A stretch of DNA of 64,000 bases. Origin: Nodularia spumigena CCY9414 (GTDB lineage Bacteria > Cyanobacteriota > Cyanobacteriia > Cyanobacteriales > Nostocaceae). Numbering within the stretch: position 1 is the stretch's first letter; each line of letters opens with the position of its first letter. A program made the translations under genes and the position numbers. The DNA lies in assembly GCF_000340565.2 (NCBI RefSeq), contig NZ_CP007203.1:3823620-3887619 (forward strand), in the 5' to 3' direction. This document shows, piece by piece, positions 26,894-36,355 of this stretch. The notes beneath the pieces were generated by a model. The model did no database searches and had not been told where the DNA came from. It saw only the letters and a program-made list of their open reading frames with translations.

Positions 26894-27976
26894 ATGTCAA
26901 TTAAAATTGGAATTATCACCTATCATAATACAGTTAATTATGGAGCTATGCTACAAACATACGCCCTGTTTCATTTTCTAGAAATGAAGGGATATGAAGT
27001 AGAAGTGATTGACTATAGACCAGAATTAGTTAGCTGGGAAGCAAGAAGATACCTATACATATCTAAGCACTTTATTTTAAATCCTCTAGGACGAATAAAA
27101 AGACAATGGAATATGAACAAATTTATAGAAAAATATGTCAAACTAAGTCCAAAAACATTTTATAAAATTGAAGATTTGAGACAATATAACCATTCATATG
27201 ATTTTATACTTTGTGGTAGTGATGAAATATGGAATATAGGTTTAAGAGGTTTAGACAATGCTTATTTTATAGATTTTATAAATGATCAAGAGATTTTTAA
27301 AGTCAGTTATGCTGCAAGCTTTGGATCTACAAATTTTCTAGGAAATTACGAACAAGAATTATCTGGGCTTTTAAAACAGTTTCATGCAATTTCAGTTAGG
27401 GATAATAATAGCTTGGCATTAGTTGAACAATGTGGGTTCAGGGCTGAAAAAGTTGTTGACCCAACATTCTTAGTCAATTATGAAGATGTTATAATTTATC
27501 CTAAATTCAGAAATAAATATTTACTTGTGTATGGTTCTTTAAACCAAATGGAAGCCCAATATGTAAAACTTTTAGCAAATCAAGAAGGGTTGGATATAAT
27601 TTCAATAGGTTCAAATAATTTGACTAAATTTTTAAAATTAGATTTATTTGGTATTTCACCAGAAGAATGGTTAGGTTTTTTCAGTCAAGCTTCTTTTGTG
27701 ATTACCAAGTTTTATCATGGTGTGATATTTTCTTTAATTTTCAACAAGCCGTTCCTTGTTTTTGAAGAACAAAGCAAATCAGTCAAAATCAATGATTTGT
27801 TAAATATATTGAATTTGAAAAATAAAATTGTGAATTTAGGAGAAACAAACAATACAAAAATCAAAATCAGTGAAGACCGTATATTGACATCATCCATTAT
27901 GACTGATTTGGAGAAAAATGAATTAAATAAGCAAATTCAACATTCTCAAAATTATCTTCATACAGCCTTACACTAG
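26894..27976 (+). CDS. Polysaccharide pyruvyl transferase family protein
   Basis: A 360-aa CsaB/WcaK-type enzyme expected to add a pyruvate ketal from phosphoenolpyruvate to a sugar of the exopolysaccharide. Features are the N-terminal GIITYHNTVNYGAMLQTYAL (residues 5-24), the FILCGSDEIWN motif near 99-109, YAASFGS near 139, and a C-terminal FVITKFYHGVIFSLIFNKPF block with the conserved His. It lies 34 bases after the flippase gene and is probably co-transcribed. It is AT-rich, like the next seven genes. Confidence 0.88.
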   Translation: MSIKIGIITYHNTVNYGAMLQTYALFHFLEMKGYEVEVIDYRPELVSWEARRYLYISKHFILNPLGRIKRQWNMNKFIEKYVKLSPKTFYKIEDLRQYNHSYDFILCGSDEIWNIGLRGLDNAYFIDFINDQEIFKVSYAASFGSTNFLGNYEQELSGLLKQFHAISVRDNNSLALVEQCGFRAEKVVDPTFLVNYEDVIIYPKFRNKYLLVYGSLNQMEAQYVKLLANQEGLDIISIGSNNLTKFLKLDLFGISPEEWLGFFSQASFVITKFYHGVIFSLIFNKPFLVFEEQSKSVKINDLLNILNLKNKIVNLGETNNTKIKISEDRILTSSIMTDLEKNELNKQIQHSQNYLHTALH

Positions 27977-28013
27977 TTAATTACAGTTTTTAAACACTTT
28001 TTAAAATTCAATT

Positions 28014-29021
28014 ATGGCTATAAGTCTTGGATTCCAAAAGCTAAGAACATACTATAGAATGATTAAACTTTTTTTTAGTTTAACTGTTAATTACTACTAT
28101 GACTTGCAAAGATTTTTCCGATTTTCTGCAACAATTAATCCCTGCAAAACAAAAAATATGCTTCAAGGGAGAATTATTGCTCATTATCATGTAATCGAAA
28201 AGGGGCTTTCTCTTAAAAATCCCAGACCTGGTTTTGGAATTAATGTAGTTAACAATTTGGTATCGATTCTAAAAAGGTATGAAGAAAACTATGGTTTAGA
28301 TGAAGTAAGTAAGGTAGCTATTAATGTTTTATTTTCTTATCAAAAATTTAACCTAAGTCATGATATTGATAATCAGGAACTGTACCAGGAATTAATCAAA
28401 CTTCAACAAAAAAGCCCTAGTAGTGATGAATATCCATTAGAGGGGGGTACAATCACACTGACCAAAGAAGATATTCATAAGAGTGCTTTTATTAATTTTC
28501 AAGACTTTGTGAATTCCAGACATAGTATTAGGAATTTTGGTACTGGTGATGTAGATATAAAAATCATAGAAAAGGCTGTTTCAATGGCCATAAGAACTCC
28601 ATCTGTTTGTAATCGACAAACTTGGAAAGTTCATGTTTACAATAATGAAAAAATTAAAAATCAAATATTAAGTCATCAGAACGGTAATAGAGGGTTTGGA
28701 GAGTATGCTAATAAAGTATTGATTATTACTTCTGACCTTAGTCTTTTTATAGATGTCTCAGAGAGAAATCAATGCTTTGTAGATGGTGGTTTATTTGCGA
28801 TGTCTTTGGTTTATGCTTTGCATTCATTGGGAATTGGAAGTTGTTGTTTAAATTGGTGTGTCAGTCACGAAACAGATAAACGTCTGAGAAAAGATGCAGG
28901 TATTCAAGAAACTGAAACAGTAATAATGATGCTTGCAGTTGGCAACTTACCTGATAAATTATCGGTTGCAAACTCGGCTAGAAAAAAACTTGAAGATGTT
29001 TTAGTGGTGAAGAATGGCTAA
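28014..29021 (+). CDS. Nitroreductase-family protein of the exopolysaccharide cluster
   Basis: A 335-aa protein whose C-terminal ~200 residues are a nitroreductase-like FMN fold: NSRHSIRNFGTGDVD near 163-177, AIRTPSVCNRQTWKVHVY near 191-208, and GLFAMSLVYALHSLGIGSCCLNW near 258-280. The N-terminal ~150 residues are extra and helical. Such proteins often sit beside pyruvyl transferase genes in polysaccharide clusters. Their reaction is not established to my knowledge; a redox step on a sugar or a coenzyme is possible. It lies 37 bases after the previous gene. Confidence 0.8.
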   Translation: MAISLGFQKLRTYYRMIKLFFSLTVNYYYDLQRFFRFSATINPCKTKNMLQGRIIAHYHVIEKGLSLKNPRPGFGINVVNNLVSILKRYEENYGLDEVSKVAINVLFSYQKFNLSHDIDNQELYQELIKLQQKSPSSDEYPLEGGTITLTKEDIHKSAFINFQDFVNSRHSIRNFGTGDVDIKIIEKAVSMAIRTPSVCNRQTWKVHVYNNEKIKNQILSHQNGNRGFGEYANKVLIITSDLSLFIDVSERNQCFVDGGLFAMSLVYALHSLGIGSCCLNWCVSHETDKRLRKDAGIQETETVIMMLAVGNLPDKLSVANSARKKLEDVLVVKNG

Positions 29022-29081
29022 ATTTTTGAGGTAACTCGGTTCATTTCTGATTCAATTATATGAATATATAGCTACTTACAC

Positions 29082-30332
29082 ATGATTAAACCACTAATAA
29101 TTAACACCATGGATATTCATGGTGGTGCAGCTCGTGCAGCTTTTCGCCTGCATCAGGGGTTAAAAAAAATAAATATCGACTCAACCATGCTAGTCGGTGA
29201 TAAAACCAGTGATGAAATTACGGTTTTAGGAGCAAATACCAAACTAGGTAAGGCATGGCAAAAAATAGCACCAACTTTAGATTCACTACCACTAAAAGCC
29301 TATCCTCAATACAATAGGTCGATATTTTCCTTGCAATGGCTACCTGAACGATTAGCTGCTCGAGTAGCTCACATCAATCCTGACGTAATTAACTTACACT
29401 GGATTAATAATGGTTATCTGCGAATAGAAACACTTGCCAAATTTAACAAACCCATAATTTGGACACTGCATGATATGTGGCCATTTACGGGAGGGTGTCA
29501 CTATAACGAAGGGTGCGATAAATATACAAAATCTTGTGGTGCTTGTCTACAATTGGGAAGCCATAGAGAAAATGATATTTCTCTATGGATTTGGCAACGG
29601 AAAGCCAGCGCATGGGAGGATATCAATTTAACTATAGTTACCCCTAGTCGTTGGTTGGCTGAATGTGCTACACAAAGTTCTTTATTCCATAATTTACGCA
29701 TTGAAGTTATAGCGAATGGTTTAGATGATCAAGTTTATAAACCAATTGATCAAACAATGGCAAGAAAGTTGCTTAATTTGCCATTAGATAAAAAGCTGGT
29801 ATTATTTGGGGCAATGAATTCCACAAGTAATAGGCGCAAAGGGTTTCATTTACTTGAACCAGCTTTGCGGAAATTGAGCCAAGATAAAAGCCAAGAAAAT
29901 ATAGAATTGGTGATTTTTGGTGCATCTCAGCCTGCAAATATTCCCAATTTTGGCTTAAAAACACATTACTTAGGACGGTTATATGATGACATATCCTTAG
30001 CATTGGTATATTCAGCAGCAGATGTGATGACAGTACCATCTATTCAGGAAGCTTTTGGTCAAACAGCATCTGAGTCCTTGGCTTGTGGTACACCAGTTGT
30101 TGCTTTTGACATAACTGGATTAAAAGATATCGTTGCTCATCAACAAAATGGCTACTTGGCTAAACCTTTTGATGTAGATGATTTAGCTAAAGGAATTGCT
30201 TGGGTGCTTGAAGATAAGCATCGTTGGCTATCATTATCGCAACGAAGTAGAGAAAAAGTAGAACAAGAGTTCACCCTGCAAGCTCAAGCTCAGAAATATA
30301 GAAGTCTTTATCTTAGCTTGCTGGCAAAGTAA
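29082..30332 (+). CDS. Family 4-type glycosyltransferase
   Basis: A 416-aa GT-B glycosyltransferase. The N-terminus has NTMDIHGGAARAAFRLHQGL (residues 8-27), the donor-site region is around LGRLYDDISLALVYSAADVMTVPSIQEAFGQ (near 300-330), and the EX7E-type signature lies in QEAFGQTASESLACGTPVVAF. A WTLHDMWPFTGGCHY segment and four Cys (GCDKYTKSCGACL, near 145-160) are typical of a cyanobacterial subgroup. It adds one sugar to the lipid-linked repeat unit on the cytoplasmic face. The next gene begins within a few codons. Confidence 0.9.
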   Translation: MIKPLIINTMDIHGGAARAAFRLHQGLKKINIDSTMLVGDKTSDEITVLGANTKLGKAWQKIAPTLDSLPLKAYPQYNRSIFSLQWLPERLAARVAHINPDVINLHWINNGYLRIETLAKFNKPIIWTLHDMWPFTGGCHYNEGCDKYTKSCGACLQLGSHRENDISLWIWQRKASAWEDINLTIVTPSRWLAECATQSSLFHNLRIEVIANGLDDQVYKPIDQTMARKLLNLPLDKKLVLFGAMNSTSNRRKGFHLLEPALRKLSQDKSQENIELVIFGASQPANIPNFGLKTHYLGRLYDDISLALVYSAADVMTVPSIQEAFGQTASESLACGTPVVAFDITGLKDIVAHQQNGYLAKPFDVDDLAKGIAWVLEDKHRWLSLSQRSREKVEQEFTLQAQAQKYRSLYLSLLAK

Positions 30333-30395
30333 CAATAGTTGCGATTAGTTAGGAAATTACTACACCAATTAGCAGAGAAGGAGTTCACCGGAGAA

Positions 30396-31871
30396 ATGCA
30401 ATTTTTTACCAACAAACCATCAAAATCATTGGATTTATTAGAATTTGAACATTATTTGAACTTTCTCAATAAAATCAAATTACCGAGTAAAGTAGTTGCG
30501 GTTATCAAAGTAGAAGCACATACAAGTGATGATATGTTGGGCTGGCATGGCTTAACTTCCCTAACTTGCCTCAGTGAAACTAATGAAATATACGATATTG
30601 ATGTTCGTTACGCTTGGTCTAATATTTTATTCAAGCAAAATCTTGTAGATCACGGCTGGAATGAAACTATACTTCTAGAAAATAAGGTTAGAGGTATGCC
30701 CTATAGACATAAATTAATCATATATTTGTGTAATATTTCTATCAGAATTGATCAACCAGTAAGAATTGAAAAAGTTGAAGAGAATCTGTTTATTGGTTGC
30801 TACTGGCAGAGTATATTGCATCTGTATATACAAATGCCTTTTGAACATCCCTTTGAACATCAATTACATGAAGATGAACACAATGATTTTCAAGAATCTT
30901 TATTATTTGACTATGCACCAGTAATTATTAATAACAAAAATGCTCAAATAAATACTACACCCTTATTAGCTGCTCATCCTCAACGTAAAGGTGAGGGAGG
31001 ATTACGTAAGCTTGGCTTATATAAACATTCTGTGAATCAGAAACCTCTGATTTCTATCATTACCGTGGTATTTAATGGGGAAAAATATATAGAGCAAACC
31101 ATTCAATCAGTTATTAATCAATCATATAAAAATATAGAATATATTATTATTGATGGTGGTTCCACAGATAAAACACTCGATATCATTAAACAGTATGAAG
31201 AATACATAGATTATTGGGTCAGTGAACCTGATCAGGGAATTTACGATGCAATGAATAAAGGAATTAAAGCATCTACGGGAGAATTAATTGGTTTGATTAA
31301 TAGTGGGGATGTATATACAAATAATGCAATAAAACAAGTAGTAGAATTGTATACTCTTAATAAGCCTAATCATGAACATATCATAATTACAGGAGCTATG
31401 TATAGGTTTAATGATGAAGGTAGCTTTTTATTCAAATTAGTCAAAAAGTATGAAGATTTAAATACTCGTATTAATAAAGGTATGCCGATCAACCATCCAT
31501 CTACTTTTGTATCTATAAATACCTATAAAACTCTAGACTATTTTGATCCCAAATTTAGGATTTGTGGAGATTACGACTTTATTTTTAGAGCTTATCATAG
31601 TTCTATTGTGAAATTTATTTTTACCAATACCGATATAGCTTACATGAGACTTGGTGGAGTATCAGAAAAATTTAAAAGTCTTTGGACAAGGTGTATTGAA
31701 CATTTCTTAATTCGGAAATCAAATATTTTTTGGGTCAATAATTTTCTTATGTCCACACGTTGGTTGTCAATTGCAGTGAGTAAGTTTTTGCTCAAAAAAA
31801 TTTTAGGGAACAAACTGATGTCTATTTACTACAGAGTTAGACATAAAAGCATCAAACATAGTATCATTTAG
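30396..31871 (+). CDS. Two-part protein with a C-terminal family 2 glycosyltransferase
   Basis: A 491-aa protein. The C-terminal part, from about residue 210, is a GT-A family 2 transferase: PLISIITVVFNGEKYIEQTIQSV, then DGGSTDKTLDII, the DXD-like DQGIYDAMNKG, and later ICGDYDFIFRAYHS. The first ~200 residues form a separate unrecognised domain (VVAVIKVEAHTSDDMLGWHGLTSL and VRYAWSNILFKQN segments), which may bind an acceptor or partner. The ATG at 30396 follows AAGGAG; a TTG at 30339, seven bases after the previous stop, would add 19 residues and cannot be excluded. Confidence 0.82.
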   Translation: MQFFTNKPSKSLDLLEFEHYLNFLNKIKLPSKVVAVIKVEAHTSDDMLGWHGLTSLTCLSETNEIYDIDVRYAWSNILFKQNLVDHGWNETILLENKVRGMPYRHKLIIYLCNISIRIDQPVRIEKVEENLFIGCYWQSILHLYIQMPFEHPFEHQLHEDEHNDFQESLLFDYAPVIINNKNAQINTTPLLAAHPQRKGEGGLRKLGLYKHSVNQKPLISIITVVFNGEKYIEQTIQSVINQSYKNIEYIIIDGGSTDKTLDIIKQYEEYIDYWVSEPDQGIYDAMNKGIKASTGELIGLINSGDVYTNNAIKQVVELYTLNKPNHEHIIITGAMYRFNDEGSFLFKLVKKYEDLNTRINKGMPINHPSTFVSINTYKTLDYFDPKFRICGDYDFIFRAYHSSIVKFIFTNTDIAYMRLGGVSEKFKSLWTRCIEHFLIRKSNIFWVNNFLMSTRWLSIAVSKFLLKKILGNKLMSIYYRVRHKSIKHSII

Positions 31872-32070
31872 CATAAATATTATAACAATTCCCATACTCG
31901 TGAGGTACAAAGTTTTTTAGTTCTAGGGAACAGTGAACAGGTAGTAGGGAATAATTTGGTTTGTACTTCATTAGACTGGGAAAGGTTATATTTTTTGTCC
32001 AAATTATTTCTTCACTAGATTTTGGGTATCTCTTTGTATGAGAAAACAATTCAATTTAAATCTAAAATAA

Positions 32071-33222
32071 ATGAAAATTAAAATTACTTTTTTTAAGTTA
32101 ATAGATTTTTGTATTTCTCTTTCTGCATTTGCTATCCTTAATATTCCTAGCATTAAAATATTGTATTCAAGTGAGGTGGTAAACTTATCACTTTTATTTA
32201 TTATCTCTATCCTCAGCCTATTTCAAAATCGTATTATACAAGTACCTTCAAAAAATAAACTCAATTTTTTGAAAATTTGGAGTCTTTTTTGGCTGTTATT
32301 TCTTCTATATGCAACATTTGGATTGACTACAGACATTCTCATTGTTATTAGATATTTATCCATATATCTGTACATATTATGCTTGATTTTCTTTGTGAAA
32401 GTTAGACACCTACCTTCTATAATTTATGCCCAAATCGTTTGGGGGAGTTTTATGTCCCTTGGTAGTTTTTACGGGATATTCACATTAGATAGGTCTCTGG
32501 GTCAGCACTACTTAACTTTGGGCGTACCCATCTCAGCAAGCCTATGCTGTATACTGGCATTTATTTTCAAAGAACGTCAAGTTTCAAAGCTAGTATTACT
32601 TGCCATTCCTTTATTTCTCAATATATTTGTGCTATTCTCACTTCAAGGCAGAGCACCTATTATCTTTTTAGGAATTGTTACAATACTTTGTCTTATAATG
32701 AACTATCGCTTCAAAGTATCTTTAAGTAAAGCAAGTTTATTAAAAACAATGCTGATCAGCATGATTTTATTGTTTTCACTCATTTTAACACAAGTATACT
32801 TAAAAGATAACACATATTTGTCAACGCGTTTTCAAAATATGTTTGAGGATACGACATCAGAACCAAGATATTTTATTTATTTAGAAAGTTTAACGGCATT
32901 ATTAAACAATCCATTTGGGTATGGAATTGACTATAAAGATTTTCTTGGTTATTATCCTCACAATATATTTATTGAAGTTGGTCTCAGTACAGGAATAATC
33001 GGTATTATGTTACTTTGTTTATTAGTTAAAACATTATTAATGGCATTCATTAAAAATTCATCTTCTAACCTTCCTGCCAATTTTTCTATATCTGCTATGG
33101 CAGTTTACTTTTTTTTGACATGGAATGTTTCTTTTGATCTAGGAAGCTCGTATATTCCATTTGGAGCCTTGGCGATTTTAATTACTACAACAGATGACAA
33201 GCAAAAAAATAATAGTTGGTAA
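32071..33222 (+). CDS. Wzy-like O-antigen/exopolysaccharide polymerase
   Basis: A 383-aa very hydrophobic protein with roughly 10-11 membrane spans and a periplasmic loop before the C-terminal spans. The GRAPIIFLGI segment and the YYPHNIFIEVGLSTGIIG block near 292-310 are typical of Wzy_C/O-antigen ligase-like proteins. It would polymerise repeat units at the periplasmic face using the product of the flippase. A ~200-base gap before it shows no gene. Assignment to polymerase rather than ligase is from the cluster context. Confidence 0.82.
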   Translation: MKIKITFFKLIDFCISLSAFAILNIPSIKILYSSEVVNLSLLFIISILSLFQNRIIQVPSKNKLNFLKIWSLFWLLFLLYATFGLTTDILIVIRYLSIYLYILCLIFFVKVRHLPSIIYAQIVWGSFMSLGSFYGIFTLDRSLGQHYLTLGVPISASLCCILAFIFKERQVSKLVLLAIPLFLNIFVLFSLQGRAPIIFLGIVTILCLIMNYRFKVSLSKASLLKTMLISMILLFSLILTQVYLKDNTYLSTRFQNMFEDTTSEPRYFIYLESLTALLNNPFGYGIDYKDFLGYYPHNIFIEVGLSTGIIGIMLLCLLVKTLLMAFIKNSSSNLPANFSISAMAVYFFLTWNVSFDLGSSYIPFGALAILITTTDDKQKNNSW

Positions 33223-33225
33223 AAT

Positions 33226-34128
33226 ATGAAAGTTTCCGTAATTATACCCACATACAATCGCCCATTACAACTTAAGCAAGCGTTTCAAAGTGTTTGTAAT
33301 CAAACTAGAAAGCCAGACGAAATAATCATTATTGATGACGCTTCTGAGTTAAATAGTAATATTATTACCGAAAATTTTGTATGTGAAGGAGTAACTATTA
33401 AAATAGAAAGACTTAAAGTATCAAAAGGAGCATGTTATGCACGTAATCGAGGCGCAGCAATTGCTGGAGGTGATATTTTAATGTTTTTAGACGATGATGA
33501 CACATGGGAGTTGTCTAAAATTAGTGATCAGCTGCGTATCTTTAACGAAAATCCTGATGTTGGCTTAGTTTACTCTGGAAGAATAATGGTATTTGATAGC
33601 GACAGACAGAATGTTATTTATAAAGTATCATCGAAGGTATCTGGTAAAATTTATCCTCAAATATTATACAGTAATTTAATAGGAACCACTTCATCTGTTG
33701 CTATTAAAAAATATATTTTTAACCAGGTTGGTGGGTTTGATAAAAATCTACCTGCTTTACAAGATTACGAATTATGGATAAGGTGCTGCAAACACACAAT
33801 TGTCGAATATGACAATTCATATAATGTTCGTTACACAATATCTGATAATCATACTACACAAATTAGTGGAAAACCAAATCGTTATCTAGAAGCAGTGAAT
33901 AAAATTATTATTAAACATGGTCAAGAAATTGAATCTCAAGGAAGATTAGCTTCACGAAGAATTCGTGCAAATCTGGTTTTATCTGTTGCAAAGTCTATGC
34001 GTCGCCATAGTGTAATTAAGGCAATGTATTGGATTATTAAAAGTTGTCTAGAATATCCAAATTTTATTAGAGGTATAGGAATCTTAATACCTATCAAATT
34101 TAGACAATACTTTAGCTTCTGGAATTAG
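33226..34128 (+). CDS. Family 2 glycosyltransferase
   Basis: A 300-aa GT-A glycosyltransferase. It has VSVIIPTYNRPLQLKQAFQSV at the N-terminus, the nucleotide-sugar Asp in IIIDDASE, and the DXD region FLDDDDTW near 86-93. The later GGFDKNLPALQDYELWIRCC has the catalytic-base ED/QDYELW motif. It begins three bases after the polymerase stop and is certainly in the same operon. The sugar specificity cannot be read. Confidence 0.92.
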   Translation: MKVSVIIPTYNRPLQLKQAFQSVCNQTRKPDEIIIIDDASELNSNIITENFVCEGVTIKIERLKVSKGACYARNRGAAIAGGDILMFLDDDDTWELSKISDQLRIFNENPDVGLVYSGRIMVFDSDRQNVIYKVSSKVSGKIYPQILYSNLIGTTSSVAIKKYIFNQVGGFDKNLPALQDYELWIRCCKHTIVEYDNSYNVRYTISDNHTTQISGKPNRYLEAVNKIIIKHGQEIESQGRLASRRIRANLVLSVAKSMRRHSVIKAMYWIIKSCLEYPNFIRGIGILIPIKFRQYFSFWN

Positions 34129-34410
34129 TCCTGATAATATTTCCCACTGTTGCGAAGTTAAGTTACTTGGGTAGGATGGGTTCATGGCTCTCGTAACGCT
34201 GTCATACTTACGTGTTTTTTCTACTGAGAGAATACAGTTACGTGGGCTTTCTTACTTCTCAGACATCCTCTTAGATTAAAATTCTTGTTTTATAAGCATT
34301 TCAGGCTTTTTGAACTCTCAGGTATCATTTAGAATTGCCATAACACAGCATTTCCAAATAAATGTGGCAATAGCTTACATGAAAGTCAATATTTAGTAGA
34401 AAAAATTATT

Positions 34411-35256
34411 ATGTTTCAATTTTCTTGTTTAATGTCAGTATACGCAAAGGAAAAACCTGAGTATCTATTTCAATCACTACAAAGTATCAAAGACCAAACA
34501 GTTAGTGCCACTGAGCTTGTTTTAGTTGAAGATGGACCTCTAACCCCAGACCTATACAGAGTTTTGGAGCAATTCTCTGAATTGAATTTAAAGCGAATCA
34601 AGCTACCACAAAACCTCGGTCTTGGATTAGCTCTCAAGGAAGGAGTGATTAATTGTAGCCATGAATTGATTATACGAATGGATAGTGATGATGTTTCTAA
34701 CTCAACACGCTTTGAAAACCAGGTAAAATTTTTACAAAGTAGACCTGAAATAGATGTTGTTGGCTCATGGATACTTGAGTTTGATAATGACTTGAAAAGT
34801 ATTTTTTCTAAAAGGGTTCTACCTACGAATCCAGATGAGATTAAACATTTTGCCAGACTCAGGAATCCTCTCAATCATATGACTGTAGCATTTAGAAAAT
34901 CAGCTGTTATTAGTGCCAGTAATTATCAAAGTTTTCTCTACTTTGAAGATTATTACCTCTGGGTACGTATGATAATGAATGGATCTCAATTAGCAAACAT
35001 TCCTGAATATCTAGTTAAAGCACGTACTGGGTCTGGTATGCTATTCCGTAGGAATGGATATAAGTACGCTATTCAAGAGTTAAAACTACAAAGAGAATTT
35101 TTACAATTAGGATTTATCAATAAAAGGATCTTTATAAAAAATATCCTTCTGAGAGTACCGCCGCGCCTCATACCTGTCTTTTTGCTCAAGATAGTTTATA
35201 GTACTTTACGCAGCAGTTCTTACTTAAAGTATAAAAAAAACATTGGTATTAACTAA
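34411..35256 (+). CDS. Family 2 glycosyltransferase
   Basis: A 281-aa GT-A glycosyltransferase of the galactosyl/rhamnosyl-transferase-like subgroup. Features are FSCLMSVYAKEKPEYLFQSLQS, LVLVEDGPLTPDL, LGLGLALKEGV, the DXD-like RMDSDDVSNSTRFENQV near 89-105, and FEDYYLWVRMIMNG near 178-191. A 282-base spacer without a recognisable gene (34129-34410) separates it from the preceding transferase. It is the last gene of the AT-rich exopolysaccharide block. Confidence 0.9.
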   Translation: MFQFSCLMSVYAKEKPEYLFQSLQSIKDQTVSATELVLVEDGPLTPDLYRVLEQFSELNLKRIKLPQNLGLGLALKEGVINCSHELIIRMDSDDVSNSTRFENQVKFLQSRPEIDVVGSWILEFDNDLKSIFSKRVLPTNPDEIKHFARLRNPLNHMTVAFRKSAVISASNYQSFLYFEDYYLWVRMIMNGSQLANIPEYLVKARTGSGMLFRRNGYKYAIQELKLQREFLQLGFINKRIFIKNILLRVPPRLIPVFLLKIVYSTLRSSSYLKYKKNIGIN

Positions 35257-35490
35257 TTTGCATAAAACCAGATCCCGTACCTGTAGCTCTCGCATCTAAA
35301 TAGGACTTGCTGAAAAAGTCGTGAAAAATAACAAGAGAATTGAGTAGGTATTCAGGCAGTAGTAAAGATAAGTTTTTGTTGTCTGAAATTAACCAAAACA
35401 TAAATTTCCATCGCTCATTCTTGTGGTTATGGCTATCAGTTACTCAGACATAGGGTATTGAGAGTTAGTGGTTGGTAGAAAAAATCGGCA

Positions 35491-36057
35491 TTACTCTAAT
35501 TTGGGGTTAAAACTAGCGCCAGTTCTATCAGTAACAATCCACAATATTGATCGCCCAGCATCCCGCAACACTCGCAACAGAGATTCTGGTTCTTGACCCG
35601 ATGACGGTACAGCCAAAGGTGTAACCACAATCCCCTGACTACCCAACACAACACTAGCTATTACCCTTGATCGCCGCATATGATAATCTGAAGTAATTAA
35701 ATAAATATTCTGTAAATCCCTATCTGCAAATTCTTCTACCAACGTTGTAAAATTGGTAACTGTATCAGTCGCTCGACCATCCAAATGCAACTTTTCATCA
35801 GAAACGCCATACTGCCAAAATATCCGGCGATTAGCATCTAAATTCCCAGGAAAATCAGAAACCCAAATATCTAAATTCTGGTGAGATTGCCAAAATTGTG
35901 CCGCAAACTTCATTCGTTCAGAATCGCCCCCCAAGACAAAAATAGCCTGTGGTACTGGGGCTTGATAAAAAGCGATCGCAATTCTCATAGGTATAATACT
36001 AACTAGTACTAAGGCGATCGCTAAAACCCACCTGATTAATTTCAGTTTAGATTTCAT
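35491..36057 (-). CDS. YdcF/DUF218-like membrane-anchored protein, intact copy
   Basis: A 188-aa protein with one N-terminal anchor (VLAIALVLVSIIPMRIAIAF, residues 11-30) and a DUF218 domain. The domain shows IFVLGGDSERMKFAAQFW, RATDTVTNFTTLVEEF near 95-110, and YLITSDYHMRRSRVIA near 118-133, the usual family motifs. Related proteins act near envelope polysaccharide synthesis, but the exact function is unknown. A second, broken copy lies at 37367-37690. Both face a hyuB 5' end, so this is one half of a duplicated segment. Confidence 0.8.
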   Translation of the reverse strand: MKSKLKLIRWVLAIALVLVSIIPMRIAIAFYQAPVPQAIFVLGGDSERMKFAAQFWQSHQNLDIWVSDFPGNLDANRRIFWQYGVSDEKLHLDGRATDTVTNFTTLVEEFADRDLQNIYLITSDYHMRRSRVIASVVLGSQGIVVTPLAVPSSGQEPESLLRVLRDAGRSILWIVTDRTGASFNPKLE

Positions 36058-36102
36058 ATCATATAGTTTTAAATCTTAACATTTAAAATTTACATAACAC
36101 AT

Positions 36103-36190
36103 CAACCCGATCCGGTGCGCTTAGAAATATTTAAAAATCTTTATCAGTTTATTGCCGAACAAATGGGGATTGTACTACAAAATACAGCCG
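36103..36190 (+). pseudogene. hyuB: Truncated 5' fragment of hyuB
   Basis: About 30 codons (ACCCGATCC, CTTAGAAATATT, CCGAACAAATGGGGATT) match the first codons of the intact hyuB at 37738 at roughly 80 percent. The start codon region is degraded and the match stops abruptly at an IS5-type transposase tail. It is the other half of the intact ydcF copy's segment. Confidence 0.8.
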
Positions 36191-36193
36191 TAT

Positions 36194-36280
36194 TGGCTAG
36201 GACGGTATAGGCGCTTAAGTAAGGATTATCAGTTACTACCAGAAGTGAGTCAGGCAATTCTTTATCCTGTCACTCATTGA
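36194..36280 (+). pseudogene. 3' remnant of an IS5-family transposase gene
   Basis: A frame of 28 codons plus TGA reads WLGRYRRLSKDYQLLPEVSQ and a short tail. That is the conserved C-terminal end of IS4/IS5-superfamily DDE transposases (the RYRRLSKDYE motif). The rest of the element is gone. It begins exactly where the truncated hyuB copy ends, so insertion and later deletion probably cut that copy. Confidence 0.75.
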
Positions 36281-36355
36281 AACAAGAATATCACGTCACA
36301 GCATCACTTGACAGTGAGAGTGTCAAAAAAATGTTGAATTTTCACCTTGGCTCAG

